DNA of 64,000 bases from Nitrospinaceae bacterium (GTDB lineage Bacteria; Nitrospinota; Nitrospinia; Nitrospinales; Nitrospinaceae). The position numbers and the translations under genes were made by a program. Position 1 is the stretch's first letter, and every line of letters starts with the position of its first letter. The notes under the pieces are model-generated. The model was not told the DNA's origin and made no database searches. It worked only from the letters and a program-made list of their open reading frames with translations. The stretch spans positions 1 to 64,000 of the forward strand of contig JANQEK010000006.1 of assembly GCA_028278405.1 (NCBI GenBank). Reading direction: 5' to 3'. Positions 56,814 to 64,000 of the stretch are shown here, one piece after another.

Positions 56814-58223
56814 CTAATTTCTAGGACTTTCCAGCAGGAAGTAAAGGACGTTGTCGGTAAAGGCAGGATTCTTGGTGAGTCCCAGATGATCGGAAAAAAC
56901 AAAGTGCACCTGACTCCATTGAATTGGTGAGACCAGACGGCGGTTGAGTTGGTCGGACATACGCTCGTCCATCAGGGCGCTGCTGCGCAACACGGTGCCA
57001 TCCCCGGGACCGAAGTCCACTATTTTTATTCCTCCATCCAGATTGATTTGAGCTGTTTTTTTGGTGTCTTCTGCATCTCCCGCAATCAATAGCAATTTGA
57101 GAGAATCGGGAGGTTGGGCCGGGGTATCCATTGCAGCTGCAAACTGGCGGGCGCGACGTAAGGCCTTGGCCTGATGATCCAACGCGATCTCGCGTCGCTC
57201 GTCTGGGCTCTCAATGTCCGGCAATAGCAGCTTAAGGATAGGGTCCTGCTTGGGATCCGCCAATCCCCATTGCTGACTTTTCCAAAGTTCGGGATCCAGC
57301 AGATCGGCCACCGGTTGCCCGTCAGCCTTTATCAAAGGGAGATGTCGTGCCCTGGGGAGCAGCTCATACATGGAAGGCAAGGTGCTCAACACGGCTGCAG
57401 GATAATGAGGCAGCAACGAATCAATGGTGGCTCCATGAATGAGGTCCTCCAGGGAAGTCATCGATCCGGCATTTGGAGTTCCTATGATGACTAGGTGATC
57501 GACATGCTCAGCGCCGGCCCAGGTGACCTTCGGAAGGCTGCCGTCTTCCGGAAGATCTGCCGTGCCGTATCGGAGATAATAGCGGGCAACCAGTCCGCCC
57601 ATGGAATGAGCGACCAGGTCAAACTTCACTTTTTCCAGTTTTACTCCAAAGCGCTTTTCTGTTTCCATCTGGACATATTGCGCTCTTGTTTTGATGAAAT
57701 GGTCCAGCCGCTTGGCACTTTCGACAATATCCCGGCGCCAGTCGTAATCGAATTGGAAACACGTGTAGTGGTCTTCTCCGTAATCGACAGCGCCCGCTTC
57801 ACCCAGTGCCTCATCACGAAATCCCCCCACACCCAGGGTTTGTAAAATATTGTAGTAGGCGTTGAGTTCGAGAGGGATTCCCAGAAAGTTGACAACCACG
57901 CGATCCAGCGCGCCATCGGGTTTTACGTTGTCCTGCAACTCCTTTAGGCGTTTGCCTTTTTCCATTGGGAGGGCAAATTGTCGAGCGCCGGTCGGTGTGT
58001 TGGGATCGACTTGACCGTACCCAAAAGTTCCCCAAACATTTTCGCCTGTATCCCGGTCCACCAGCTTGGAGCCCAGAAGACCCGGGATCACAATAACGGG
58101 ATTGCGGTGAGGATCCTCGTGCATCGCAAGTTCATTGTAGATATCGCCCAGATCAGGAACAGGTTCTTTGGAAATGCAGGCTGAAGCAAAAAGAAGGAGA
58201 AGGATCGTGAAGGATTTACGCAT
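56814..58223 (-). CDS. LCAT-family (alpha/beta hydrolase) lipoprotein
   Basis: 469 residues. A lipobox-like FASAC at ~16 suggests an outer-membrane or periplasmic lipoprotein. The lecithin:cholesterol acyltransferase pattern is seen: NPVIVIPGLLGSKLVD, the nucleophile VAHSMGGLVARYYL, the acid residue in FGPGDGTVLRSS and the His in FSDHLGLTKN. Such enzymes cleave or transfer acyl chains of phospholipids. It converges with the radical-SAM gene (4 nt between stops). Confidence 0.85.
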   Translation of the reverse strand: MRKSFTILLLLFASACISKEPVPDLGDIYNELAMHEDPHRNPVIVIPGLLGSKLVDRDTGENVWGTFGYGQVDPNTPTGARQFALPMEKGKRLKELQDNVKPDGALDRVVVNFLGIPLELNAYYNILQTLGVGGFRDEALGEAGAVDYGEDHYTCFQFDYDWRRDIVESAKRLDHFIKTRAQYVQMETEKRFGVKLEKVKFDLVAHSMGGLVARYYLRYGTADLPEDGSLPKVTWAGAEHVDHLVIIGTPNAGSMTSLEDLIHGATIDSLLPHYPAAVLSTLPSMYELLPRARHLPLIKADGQPVADLLDPELWKSQQWGLADPKQDPILKLLLPDIESPDERREIALDHQAKALRRARQFAAAMDTPAQPPDSLKLLLIAGDAEDTKKTAQINLDGGIKIVDFGPGDGTVLRSSALMDERMSDQLNRRLVSPIQWSQVHFVFSDHLGLTKNPAFTDNVLYFLLESPRN

Positions 58224-58274
58224 CTAAGCCTCAAGGGCATTACAGCCGCCAGAATCACTAATGAACGGAAGTGT

Positions 58275-58709
58275 TCAGATCAAATCATCGTCCGGAATTT
58301 CGACCCATTTTGGATCGCCGTGGGTTTTGTAATTCTCTGTGCCTGCGAAGGTCCCTTCATAATAAATATTGACCTTGAATTTTCCGCCACCGTATTTCTC
58401 AGTGATGTAGGGTACGGGATCTTCAAGGTGAATCAGGTCCTTGGTGTCATATTTGCCAATCAGTTTGAATTCCATTCCCATACCCACAGGGACCAGTGCA
58501 TAGAATTTCAACCTGGTTTCGTGGAGGAACGTCAGCATGTCGTCATGCATATCCTGCTTGGTATAGTCGGGACCTAGTTTTTGCCGTGCCCGTCGTTTCA
58601 AATGATCCTCCAATAAATTGAAGAACCACCAGTTTTTACCCTTTCGTTCGTCATGCAGAAAGGGGTATTCGACAAATCCGTATTTGTTGATGAAGGGTTT
58701 TTTCGCCAT
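58275..58709 (-). CDS. Unrecognised 144-residue protein
   Basis: No family recognised. No signal peptide or cysteine. The sequence has a basic N-terminal half (RRARQKLGPDYTKQDMHDDM) and a beta-rich second half (GGGKFKVNIYYEGTFAGTEN) ending in acidic residues. GGAG stands 9 nt before the ATG. Its start is only 20 nt from the divergent methyltransferase start, so the two genes' control regions must overlap each other's coding sequence. Confidence 0.7.
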   Translation of the reverse strand: MAKKPFINKYGFVEYPFLHDERKGKNWWFFNLLEDHLKRRARQKLGPDYTKQDMHDDMLTFLHETRLKFYALVPVGMGMEFKLIGKYDTKDLIHLEDPVPYITEKYGGGKFKVNIYYEGTFAGTENYKTHGDPKWVEIPDDDLI

Positions 58710-58729
58710 ATAATAGAACTCCAGATTTA

Positions 58730-59515
58730 ATGCTCCATTATATGGACTTTGACAGTGCCGAACAAGACGGGGAATCGATTATTTTTTCATATATTTACAA
58801 GAGATATTGGGAGATCGGGTTCAAGACCCGGCTCTATGACGGGCTGTCTCCCGAGGCTTACCTCGAGTCTCTCCAGCGCGTTGCAGATTCCATCAAGTTG
58901 GAATCGGGGGAATGGGTTCTGGATGCGGGATGCGGCTCGGGACTTTTGCTTTCTTTTTTAGCGGATCAACTGGCAAGGGGAGGGAGGTATCTGGGGATGG
59001 ATATTCTTCCGTTGGGTCTCGCTTCTTTGAAATCGAAAATGAACCGGCGGAACCTCAATCGTTCCGTTTTTGGGATGCAGGCTGATTTATCCGGGAATCT
59101 CCCTTTGAAGGATAGCTCTATTGCCTGTGTAGTGGCGCATTTTTCCATTTATACGTTGCCGGGGGTGAACTACCGGAGGCAGGTGTTTCGGGAGTTCGCG
59201 AGAGTTCTGAAACCCGGAGGAATATTAATTACTTCCAATCCAACGCACGACTATGATGCTATACAGGTCATACGTTCCAGCTTAAAGCGATTGCAAGACC
59301 AGGGGAAGCCCTGGGTTGTCAAAAAATGTCTGGTGTATCCGTTGACCCTGCATCTGGGGTTAAAACATATCGAGAGGCAATTGAAGTCCGGTCTATGGCA
59401 CGGTTATCGGCCGGAGGAACTACAGGGTGAAGTTGCTCAGGCGGGCTTTTCCATCGAGCACACCGAATCTGTATATGGAGAGAGCGGATTTCTGGTTATC
59501 GGAAAGAAACAATGA
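58730..59515 (+). CDS. Class I SAM-dependent methyltransferase
   Basis: 261 residues. Motif I is VLDAGCGSGLLLSFLAD, followed by YLGMDILPLGLASLKSK, the post-II DSSIACVVAHFSIY and FARVLKPGGILITSN. It resembles type 11 (UbiE/Ubi-like) methyltransferases; the substrate is open. No ribosome site is clear, and the ATG at 58742 is an alternative start. It converges with endonuclease V (4 nt between stops). Confidence 0.85.
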   Translation: MLHYMDFDSAEQDGESIIFSYIYKRYWEIGFKTRLYDGLSPEAYLESLQRVADSIKLESGEWVLDAGCGSGLLLSFLADQLARGGRYLGMDILPLGLASLKSKMNRRNLNRSVFGMQADLSGNLPLKDSSIACVVAHFSIYTLPGVNYRRQVFREFARVLKPGGILITSNPTHDYDAIQVIRSSLKRLQDQGKPWVVKKCLVYPLTLHLGLKHIERQLKSGLWHGYRPEELQGEVAQAGFSIEHTESVYGESGFLVIGKKQ

Positions 59516-59519
59516 TTTT

Positions 59520-60203
59520 TCAGGAATGACTTTTACGAAAATCGTTGACCCGGATATGGGCAAGGCGGGTAGGTTCTGGAATCCGGTAGCGTGTCGTGCA
59601 TTTCAGGGTCCAACGAACCGCCGTTTCCAGATCGATTTGATGTCCCACCGAAATGAATACCGGTTTGCAGTTCTCACGCGTTCGAAGAACAGTTCCCAGG
59701 GTCTTATTCTCTTGGTCAACCAGACGAGAGCGGCATCTCTTCTTTAATCCCGGTTCGCGATAAGTCCCCGTCAGCCGGCTCTTGGCACACCCGATAGTGG
59801 GACAATTGAGGAACAGCCCGAGGTGCGAGGCCAAACCCAGTTTGCGTGGATGGGCGACTCCTTGACCGTCGAAAAAAACCAGTTGAGGCGCAGGAGAAAC
59901 TTTTTTGAAGAGTTTTAACAGTAAGGGAGCCTCGCGAAAGGAGAGCAGACCGGGGATGTAAGGAAATTCAATTTTTCCTTTAATGAAATATTCATCCGCG
60001 ATTTCAAGAGTACGCGCGTTTAGAACTACGATGCCCGCAAATGCTTCTTTACTGTTAGCCGTCAGGCTGATATCGGCGCCTGCGATCCACTGAGGGTCCG
60101 TGCAAAGACGGTTTTCCCGGCTTACCCGGCTGGTCAGTTCTTTTTGGATATTTAATGCTTGTTGCGGTTTAACCTTCCAGGAATGGAGGGAGAGGGTTTT
60201 CAT
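59520..60203 (-). CDS. nfi: Endonuclease V (deoxyinosine 3' endonuclease)
   Basis: 227 residues. Family marks: AGADISLTANSKEAFAGIVV with a catalytic Asp, EFPYIPGLLSFREAPLLL with Tyr and Glu, VFFDGQGVAHPRKLGLASHL and FISVGHQIDLETAV. It cuts near deoxyinosine and other deaminated bases. It lies 16 nt after the oxidoreductase gene, probably in one transcript. Confidence 0.95.
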   Translation of the reverse strand: MKTLSLHSWKVKPQQALNIQKELTSRVSRENRLCTDPQWIAGADISLTANSKEAFAGIVVLNARTLEIADEYFIKGKIEFPYIPGLLSFREAPLLLKLFKKVSPAPQLVFFDGQGVAHPRKLGLASHLGLFLNCPTIGCAKSRLTGTYREPGLKKRCRSRLVDQENKTLGTVLRTRENCKPVFISVGHQIDLETAVRWTLKCTTRYRIPEPTRLAHIRVNDFRKSHS

Positions 60204-60219
60204 TGGAATACGGCGGGGA

Positions 60220-61272
60220 TTAACCGGGAGGGATGGTTATGCGTTCCCCATCACTATTAAAACTTTCATTCACCGCTTGGATGAATTTCATATATTCCAC
60301 TCCGGTGGTGAATGTGGTGTATTCAATCTCCTCGAAACCACGGATAGTATTTATAAATTCTTCTTCGACCCGCCATTTCCCGGCTTGCTCGGGTGGTATT
60401 TGTACTTCAGTCAGTTCCTGCGAAGCGCCGGTCGAATGATAGAGCTTGCCTTCCATTTCAAAATCCAAGTGGAAAAACCCATTATCGCCATATATTTTGA
60501 TAGAAGAACTGGCGGGGCGGGTGCTGAGCTCATGAAGGAACAGAGATCCCATAATGCCATTGGTCATTTTCATCTGAACCGATAAGTAATCCGGAACTTC
60601 GACCTCCACTTCTTTTTGGGTTTCGGGGTCCACCGCGCGGTTGTTGATGACCTCGGCATGAGCATTCACCCATTCGGCGGAACCAAACCAGCGGAGGAGT
60701 GATTCATAAATAATCCCCAGGACCATGATGTTAGAACCGTTGTATCTTTTATCCCGTCTCCAATGCAGCTTTTCTCCTGGCGACACTAAGGGAGGTGCCT
60801 GGTATTCGAAACGAAAAAACCGTGGGGTTCCTATTTCGCCCTCATCGAGCATTTTGAGCAGAGTTAGATCGACGTGTAGCGTAAACGGTGAAGGAACGAT
60901 TTGCACGACACAAACAGGATCCTGGTAAGAAGCCTGGAGCATGGTGCGCGCTTCGGCTTCGTCCATGGCCATTCTCGCTTCACAAAGGACATGCTTGCCC
61001 GCTTGCAAAGCCAGGCAAGTGGCCTCGCAATGCAGATTGGGCCAGGTTCCTATGACGATGGCGTCAACTTCCTTGGATTCGATTACTTCCTTCCAATGTT
61101 GACGCACAGTGGGAATTTGGAATTCGTCGGCAACTTTTTGGGCGGATGCCGTCGTTCTATTCGCAACTTCAACAATCTCGACGCCTTCGATCGCCTGAAG
61201 TTTGGGGATGTGCATTTTTCGGGTATTGGAACCCGCTCCAATAATACCGATGCGAATTGATTCAGCTGCCAT
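60220..61272 (-). CDS. Gfo/Idh/MocA-family oxidoreductase
   Basis: 350 residues. The NAD(P)-binding fold begins IRIGIIGAGSNTRKMHIPKL and continues with VDAIVIGTWPNLHCEATCLA and GKHVLCEARMAMDEAEA, where the usual EKP is EAR. The C-terminal beta-sheet domain has EVPDYLSVQMKMTNGIMGSL. Such enzymes act on sugars or cyclitols; substrate unknown. The change from EKP to EAR removes the lysine usually placed near the cofactor and could affect activity. Confidence 0.88.
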   Translation of the reverse strand: MAAESIRIGIIGAGSNTRKMHIPKLQAIEGVEIVEVANRTTASAQKVADEFQIPTVRQHWKEVIESKEVDAIVIGTWPNLHCEATCLALQAGKHVLCEARMAMDEAEARTMLQASYQDPVCVVQIVPSPFTLHVDLTLLKMLDEGEIGTPRFFRFEYQAPPLVSPGEKLHWRRDKRYNGSNIMVLGIIYESLLRWFGSAEWVNAHAEVINNRAVDPETQKEVEVEVPDYLSVQMKMTNGIMGSLFLHELSTRPASSSIKIYGDNGFFHLDFEMEGKLYHSTGASQELTEVQIPPEQAGKWRVEEEFINTIRGFEEIEYTTFTTGVEYMKFIQAVNESFNSDGERITIPPG

Positions 61273-61380
61273 ATAAAACCTTTCTCAATGTAAGATAAAG
61301 GCTGCCCAATTAAATCAGAATCCTGTATGTGCAGCAACTCATTCTTGGCATTTTTTCGGTCCTCTTTTTTTAAAAATCAT

Positions 61381-62541
61381 CTATAAGCCTGCAGATTTTT
61401 TCAATTTAGCCGCTTTGTCGGTTTGTTCCCAAGTGAAACCTTTTTCCTTTCTGCCGAAATGACCGTAGGCTGCTGTTTGCTTGAATCGGGGTTTTCTCAG
61501 GTCCAATGATTTCATAATTCCGGCAGGTTTCAGCTCAAAGTGATCCCGAATCAGGCCCTCGATATTTTTGGGATTGATGTGGTGCGTGTTGAAGGTATCC
61601 ACGAAAATGGAAACAGGATCGGCGACACCGATGGCATAGGCCAATTGCACTTCACAGCGGTCGGCAATTTTTGCGGCTACCAGGTTTTTGGCGATGTACC
61701 GGGCCATATAGGCGGCGGAACGATCCACCTTGGTTGAATCCTTGCCGGAGAACGCACCTCCTCCGTGACGGGCGAATCCTCCATAGGTGTCGACAATGAT
61801 TTTGCGCCCTGTCAAGCCGCAATCTCCCTGCGGGCCTCCAATGACAAAACGTCCGGTGGGATTGATGTGGATTTTCATTTTTTTTGCCTGAAAACTTTTC
61901 GGGATAACTTGATTGATAACTTCTTTAATAATCCCCGAGCGAATTTTCTTGTTGGAAGCGTCAGGATCATGCTGGGAAGAGATGACGACGGTTTCGATGC
62001 ATACCGGTTTGCCTTTTTCATAGCGTACTGAAACTTGTGATTTACTGTCCGGTCGAAGAAAAGGCAACGTGCCATTTTTGCGAACGTCGGCCAGTTTCTT
62101 GACCAGCTTATGGGCATACACGATGGGAGCGGGCATCAATTCTTTGGTTTCGTTGGAAGCATAACCGAACATCATGCCCTGATCTCCAGCACCCTGCTCG
62201 TGCTGATCATCATCCACGCCCTGCGCGATATCCTGTGATTGTTCATCGAGTGTGACCATCACTCCACAGGTTTCATAATCGAATCCCATATCGGAATGAG
62301 TGTATCCAATTTCCTTGATGGTCTGCCGGGCAATTTTAGGAATTTCAATTTTTGCCTTGGTCGTTACTTCACCGGATATGACGACAAGTCCAGTAGTCAC
62401 TAAGGTTTCACAAGCGACCCGGGACTGGGGATCTTTTTTTAAGAGTGCGTCCAGAATAGAATCCGAGATTTGATCCGAGATTTTATCAGGATGGCCTTCG
62501 GAAACGGATTCAGAGGTAAATAAATAATTACTTGAGCTCAT
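61381..62541 (-). CDS. metK: S-adenosylmethionine synthetase
   Basis: 386 residues. Signatures: [20 protein letters not shown], the hexapeptide region [12 protein letters not shown] and [20 protein letters not shown]. It makes SAM from methionine and ATP. The 98 nt between it and the ptsI-like gene show no SAM riboswitch that I can recognise. Confidence 0.98.
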   Translation of the reverse strand: MSSSNYLFTSESVSEGHPDKISDQISDSILDALLKKDPQSRVACETLVTTGLVVISGEVTTKAKIEIPKIARQTIKEIGYTHSDMGFDYETCGVMVTLDEQSQDIAQGVDDDQHEQGAGDQGMMFGYASNETKELMPAPIVYAHKLVKKLADVRKNGTLPFLRPDSKSQVSVRYEKGKPVCIETVVISSQHDPDASNKKIRSGIIKEVINQVIPKSFQAKKMKIHINPTGRFVIGGPQGDCGLTGRKIIVDTYGGFARHGGGAFSGKDSTKVDRSAAYMARYIAKNLVAAKIADRCEVQLAYAIGVADPVSIFVDTFNTHHINPKNIEGLIRDHFELKPAGIMKSLDLRKPRFKQTAAYGHFGRKEKGFTWEQTDKAAKLKKSAGL

Positions 62542-62639
62542 AGAAGAATACCTTGTTTGAGGGTGAAAAAATCAAAGTTTATTCAGAATTTGCATAAATT
62601 GAAAGAAAAGTTTCAAGCCGGGCAGGTTGATCCGGTTCG

Positions 62640-64000
62640 TTATTCCTTTTTCTCGTCAAAAGCCAGGTCTCGATCGAAATCGGAAGGAAAACGGCTCCGC
62701 ATTTCATTGTTGATGAACCGGTTGATTTCCTCAGATGTGGACAGGCTTAAGGCGTGATCGGCTAACTTACGGGCTTCTTTCAAAGTTATCTTTCTTAGAA
62801 TTTTTTTTACTTTGGGTATGGAGTGAGGTTCCATGCTCAATTCATGTACTTTGCCCAAGCCCAACAGTAAAAAAGTGGCGATGGGATCGCCCCCCAGTTC
62901 GCCACAAATGGAGACGGGTTTTCCCATATTCTCGGCAATCACGAAAATTTCTTTCAAAATTTTCAGAACCGAGGGATGAAAAGGCTGATAGAGGTGGGCT
63001 ACATTCTCATTGATGCGGTCCACCGCTAAAACGTATTGTATCAAATCATTGGTGCCGATACTTACATAGTCCACCAATTCCAGGATGCGATCCACAATGA
63101 GAGCCGCGGCCGGAGTTTCGATCATGGCTCCCACCAGGATGTCCTCCTGAAAGGGAATCTGGGAGTTTCTCAATTCCTCTTTGGCTTTTTCCAGATAATC
63201 GTTGGCTTCAACGATTTCCTCCACACTGGAGACCATAGGATATAGGATTTTAATTTTTCCGTAAAGACTTGCCCGCAAGATTCCCTTTAATTGGCTCATT
63301 AAAAGATCCGGCTGAGCCAGGGAAAGACGAATGCCTCTCAAACCCAGTGCAGGATTGTCCTCGGGTGAGTTGTTGATTTTTGAAAGTTGTTTGTCGGCCC
63401 CGATATCCAGAGTTCGGATCACCACGGGGTAGGGCTCCATGGTTTGCACCACTTTTTTAAAGTTGCTATACAAATCATTCTCTGTAGGCAGTGAGTTGGA
63501 TGCCAGATACAAGAATTCCGTCCGGTAGAGACCGATGCCTTCGCCACCGTATTTACGTATGGATTTTGCCTCATGGATAGTTTCAATATTGGCCATTAAC
63601 TGGACCTTTTCCCCATCCAGCGTCTCTGCCTCCAGGCCGATGTCCTTTAATAAGGTTTTTTCATACCGTTGATAGTTTTTCTGCTTTTTTTGGTAATGGT
63701 TTAATTGTTCTTTATCGGGATCAACGATGATCTCGCCTTGGATTCCATCAACAATCACCCTGTCTCCGGAATTGACAAATTGGGTAAGACTGCCCAAGCC
63801 GACAACGGCTGGTATTCCAAGAGCTGAAGCGAAAATGCCAACGTGGGAGGTTTTGCCGCCAACTTCGGTCGCCATTCCAAGGATATGGTTTTTGGGCATA
63901 ATGATGGTGTCCGAAGGGCTTAACTCATGTGTTATGACGATGACCGGTTCGTCGATATCCTCCAGGCTTTCTTGATGATGGCCGATCAGGTTCTTGATGA
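62640..64000 (-). CDS. Phosphoenolpyruvate-protein phosphotransferase (PTS enzyme I), partial
   Basis: The 5' end is cut by the window. The frame stays open past the track's start at 63899 to the edge, reading VIVITHELSPSDTII before it, so that Met is internal. The phosphorylated His is in GGKTSHVGIFASALGIPAVV; the PEP-binding domain has LYRTEFLYLA, GLRGIRLSLAQPDL, VGAMIETPAAALI and the catalytic Cys in SICGELGGDP. Enzyme I passes phosphate to HPr. Whether this is ptsI or a ptsP-type paralogue depends on the missing N-terminus. Confidence 0.93.
   Translation of the reverse strand, partial: IKNLIGHHQESLEDIDEPVIVITHELSPSDTIIMPKNHILGMATEVGGKTSHVGIFASALGIPAVVGLGSLTQFVNSGDRVIVDGIQGEIIVDPDKEQLNHYQKKQKNYQRYEKTLLKDIGLEAETLDGEKVQLMANIETIHEAKSIRKYGGEGIGLYRTEFLYLASNSLPTENDLYSNFKKVVQTMEPYPVVIRTLDIGADKQLSKINNSPEDNPALGLRGIRLSLAQPDLLMSQLKGILRASLYGKIKILYPMVSSVEEIVEANDYLEKAKEELRNSQIPFQEDILVGAMIETPAAALIVDRILELVDYVSIGTNDLIQYVLAVDRINENVAHLYQPFHPSVLKILKEIFVIAENMGKPVSICGELGGDPIATFLLLGLGKVHELSMEPHSIPKVKKILRKITLKEARKLADHALSLSTSEEINRFINNEMRSRFPSDFDRDLAFDEKKE

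Noticed and set aside
62542-62639. SAM riboswitch upstream of metK
   Set aside because: The 98-nt gap shows no kink-turn, conserved SAM-I/II core or terminator/anti-terminator pair that I can recognise.
63727-63975. 82-residue ORF at the right edge on the plus strand
   Set aside because: It is the shadow of the open enzyme I frame on the minus strand.

Overview
The window comes from a diderm, LPS-making bacterium. It carries kdsB, an LptF/LptG-type permease, a Tol-Pal YbgF/CpoB-like lipoprotein, LolCDE-like genes, a beta-barrel-like protein and many Sec signal peptides. Multiheme c-type cytochromes, one of them fused to an ethylbenzene-dehydrogenase-like haem domain, sit beside cupredoxin-like proteins with carboxypeptidase-regulatory repeats. 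That mix suggests a chemolithotroph of the Nitrospinota (Nitrospina-like) type. The assignment is inferred from gene content and has not been tested by a search. No rRNA, tRNA, insertion sequence, prophage or CRISPR array was found. Most of the window is core chromosome.

Layout. 1-170: 3' end of a structured RNA with a perfect terminator. 0.3-5.1 kb: periplasmic redox block of two triheme cytochromes and two cupredoxin-like proteins, with a promoter for the leftward operon. 5.4-12.3 kb: a thioredoxin-like protein, then a tightly coupled operon (glycosyltransferase, beta-barrel-like protein, ABC ATPase, two FtsX-type permeases, LolA-like protein). 12.3-13.2 kb: tandem pilin-like proteins without a prepilin motif. 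13.2-16.5 kb: leftward operon of uracil-DNA glycosylase, MoxR ATPase, DUF58 and LOG-like proteins. 16.7-19.8 kb: coiled-coil protein, argS, SPOR protein. 19.8-21.2 kb: third cupredoxin paralogue, fused to TPRs. 21.4-25.5 kb: YheT-like hydrolase, ABC-2-like membrane protein, rarA. 25.5-28 kb: small accessory genes (Sel1, PA2779-like, LRR).

28-38.7 kb: serB, saccharopine-dehydrogenase-like, HAD, rsmE, scpA, cysE, cysteine desulfurase, ybgF-like, kdsB, pyrG. 38.7-44.9 kb: duplicated DUF3365-type haem protein, CBS protein, LptF/G-like permease, lipA, glycosyltransferase, proline dehydrogenase and an unlisted 30-residue membrane peptide. 44.9-51.3 kb: complete yejABEF peptide importer operon whose YejE carries an acidic repeat insertion. 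51.5-64 kb: ispG, tig, Rieske protein, an orphan radical-SAM enzyme, LCAT-like lipoprotein, two unknown proteins, methyltransferase, endonuclease V, Gfo/Idh/MocA oxidoreductase, metK and a ptsI-like gene cut by the window edge.

Most interesting leads: the redox block and its third, Met-to-Leu cupredoxin paralogue; the Lol-like operon with its own barrel; the pilin-like pair; acidic-aromatic repeats in both YejE and the YbgF-like lipoprotein; the 30-residue membrane peptide; and the radical-SAM gene sharing a palindromic control region with an unrecognised gene. I found no single undescribed system that I could call with confidence.
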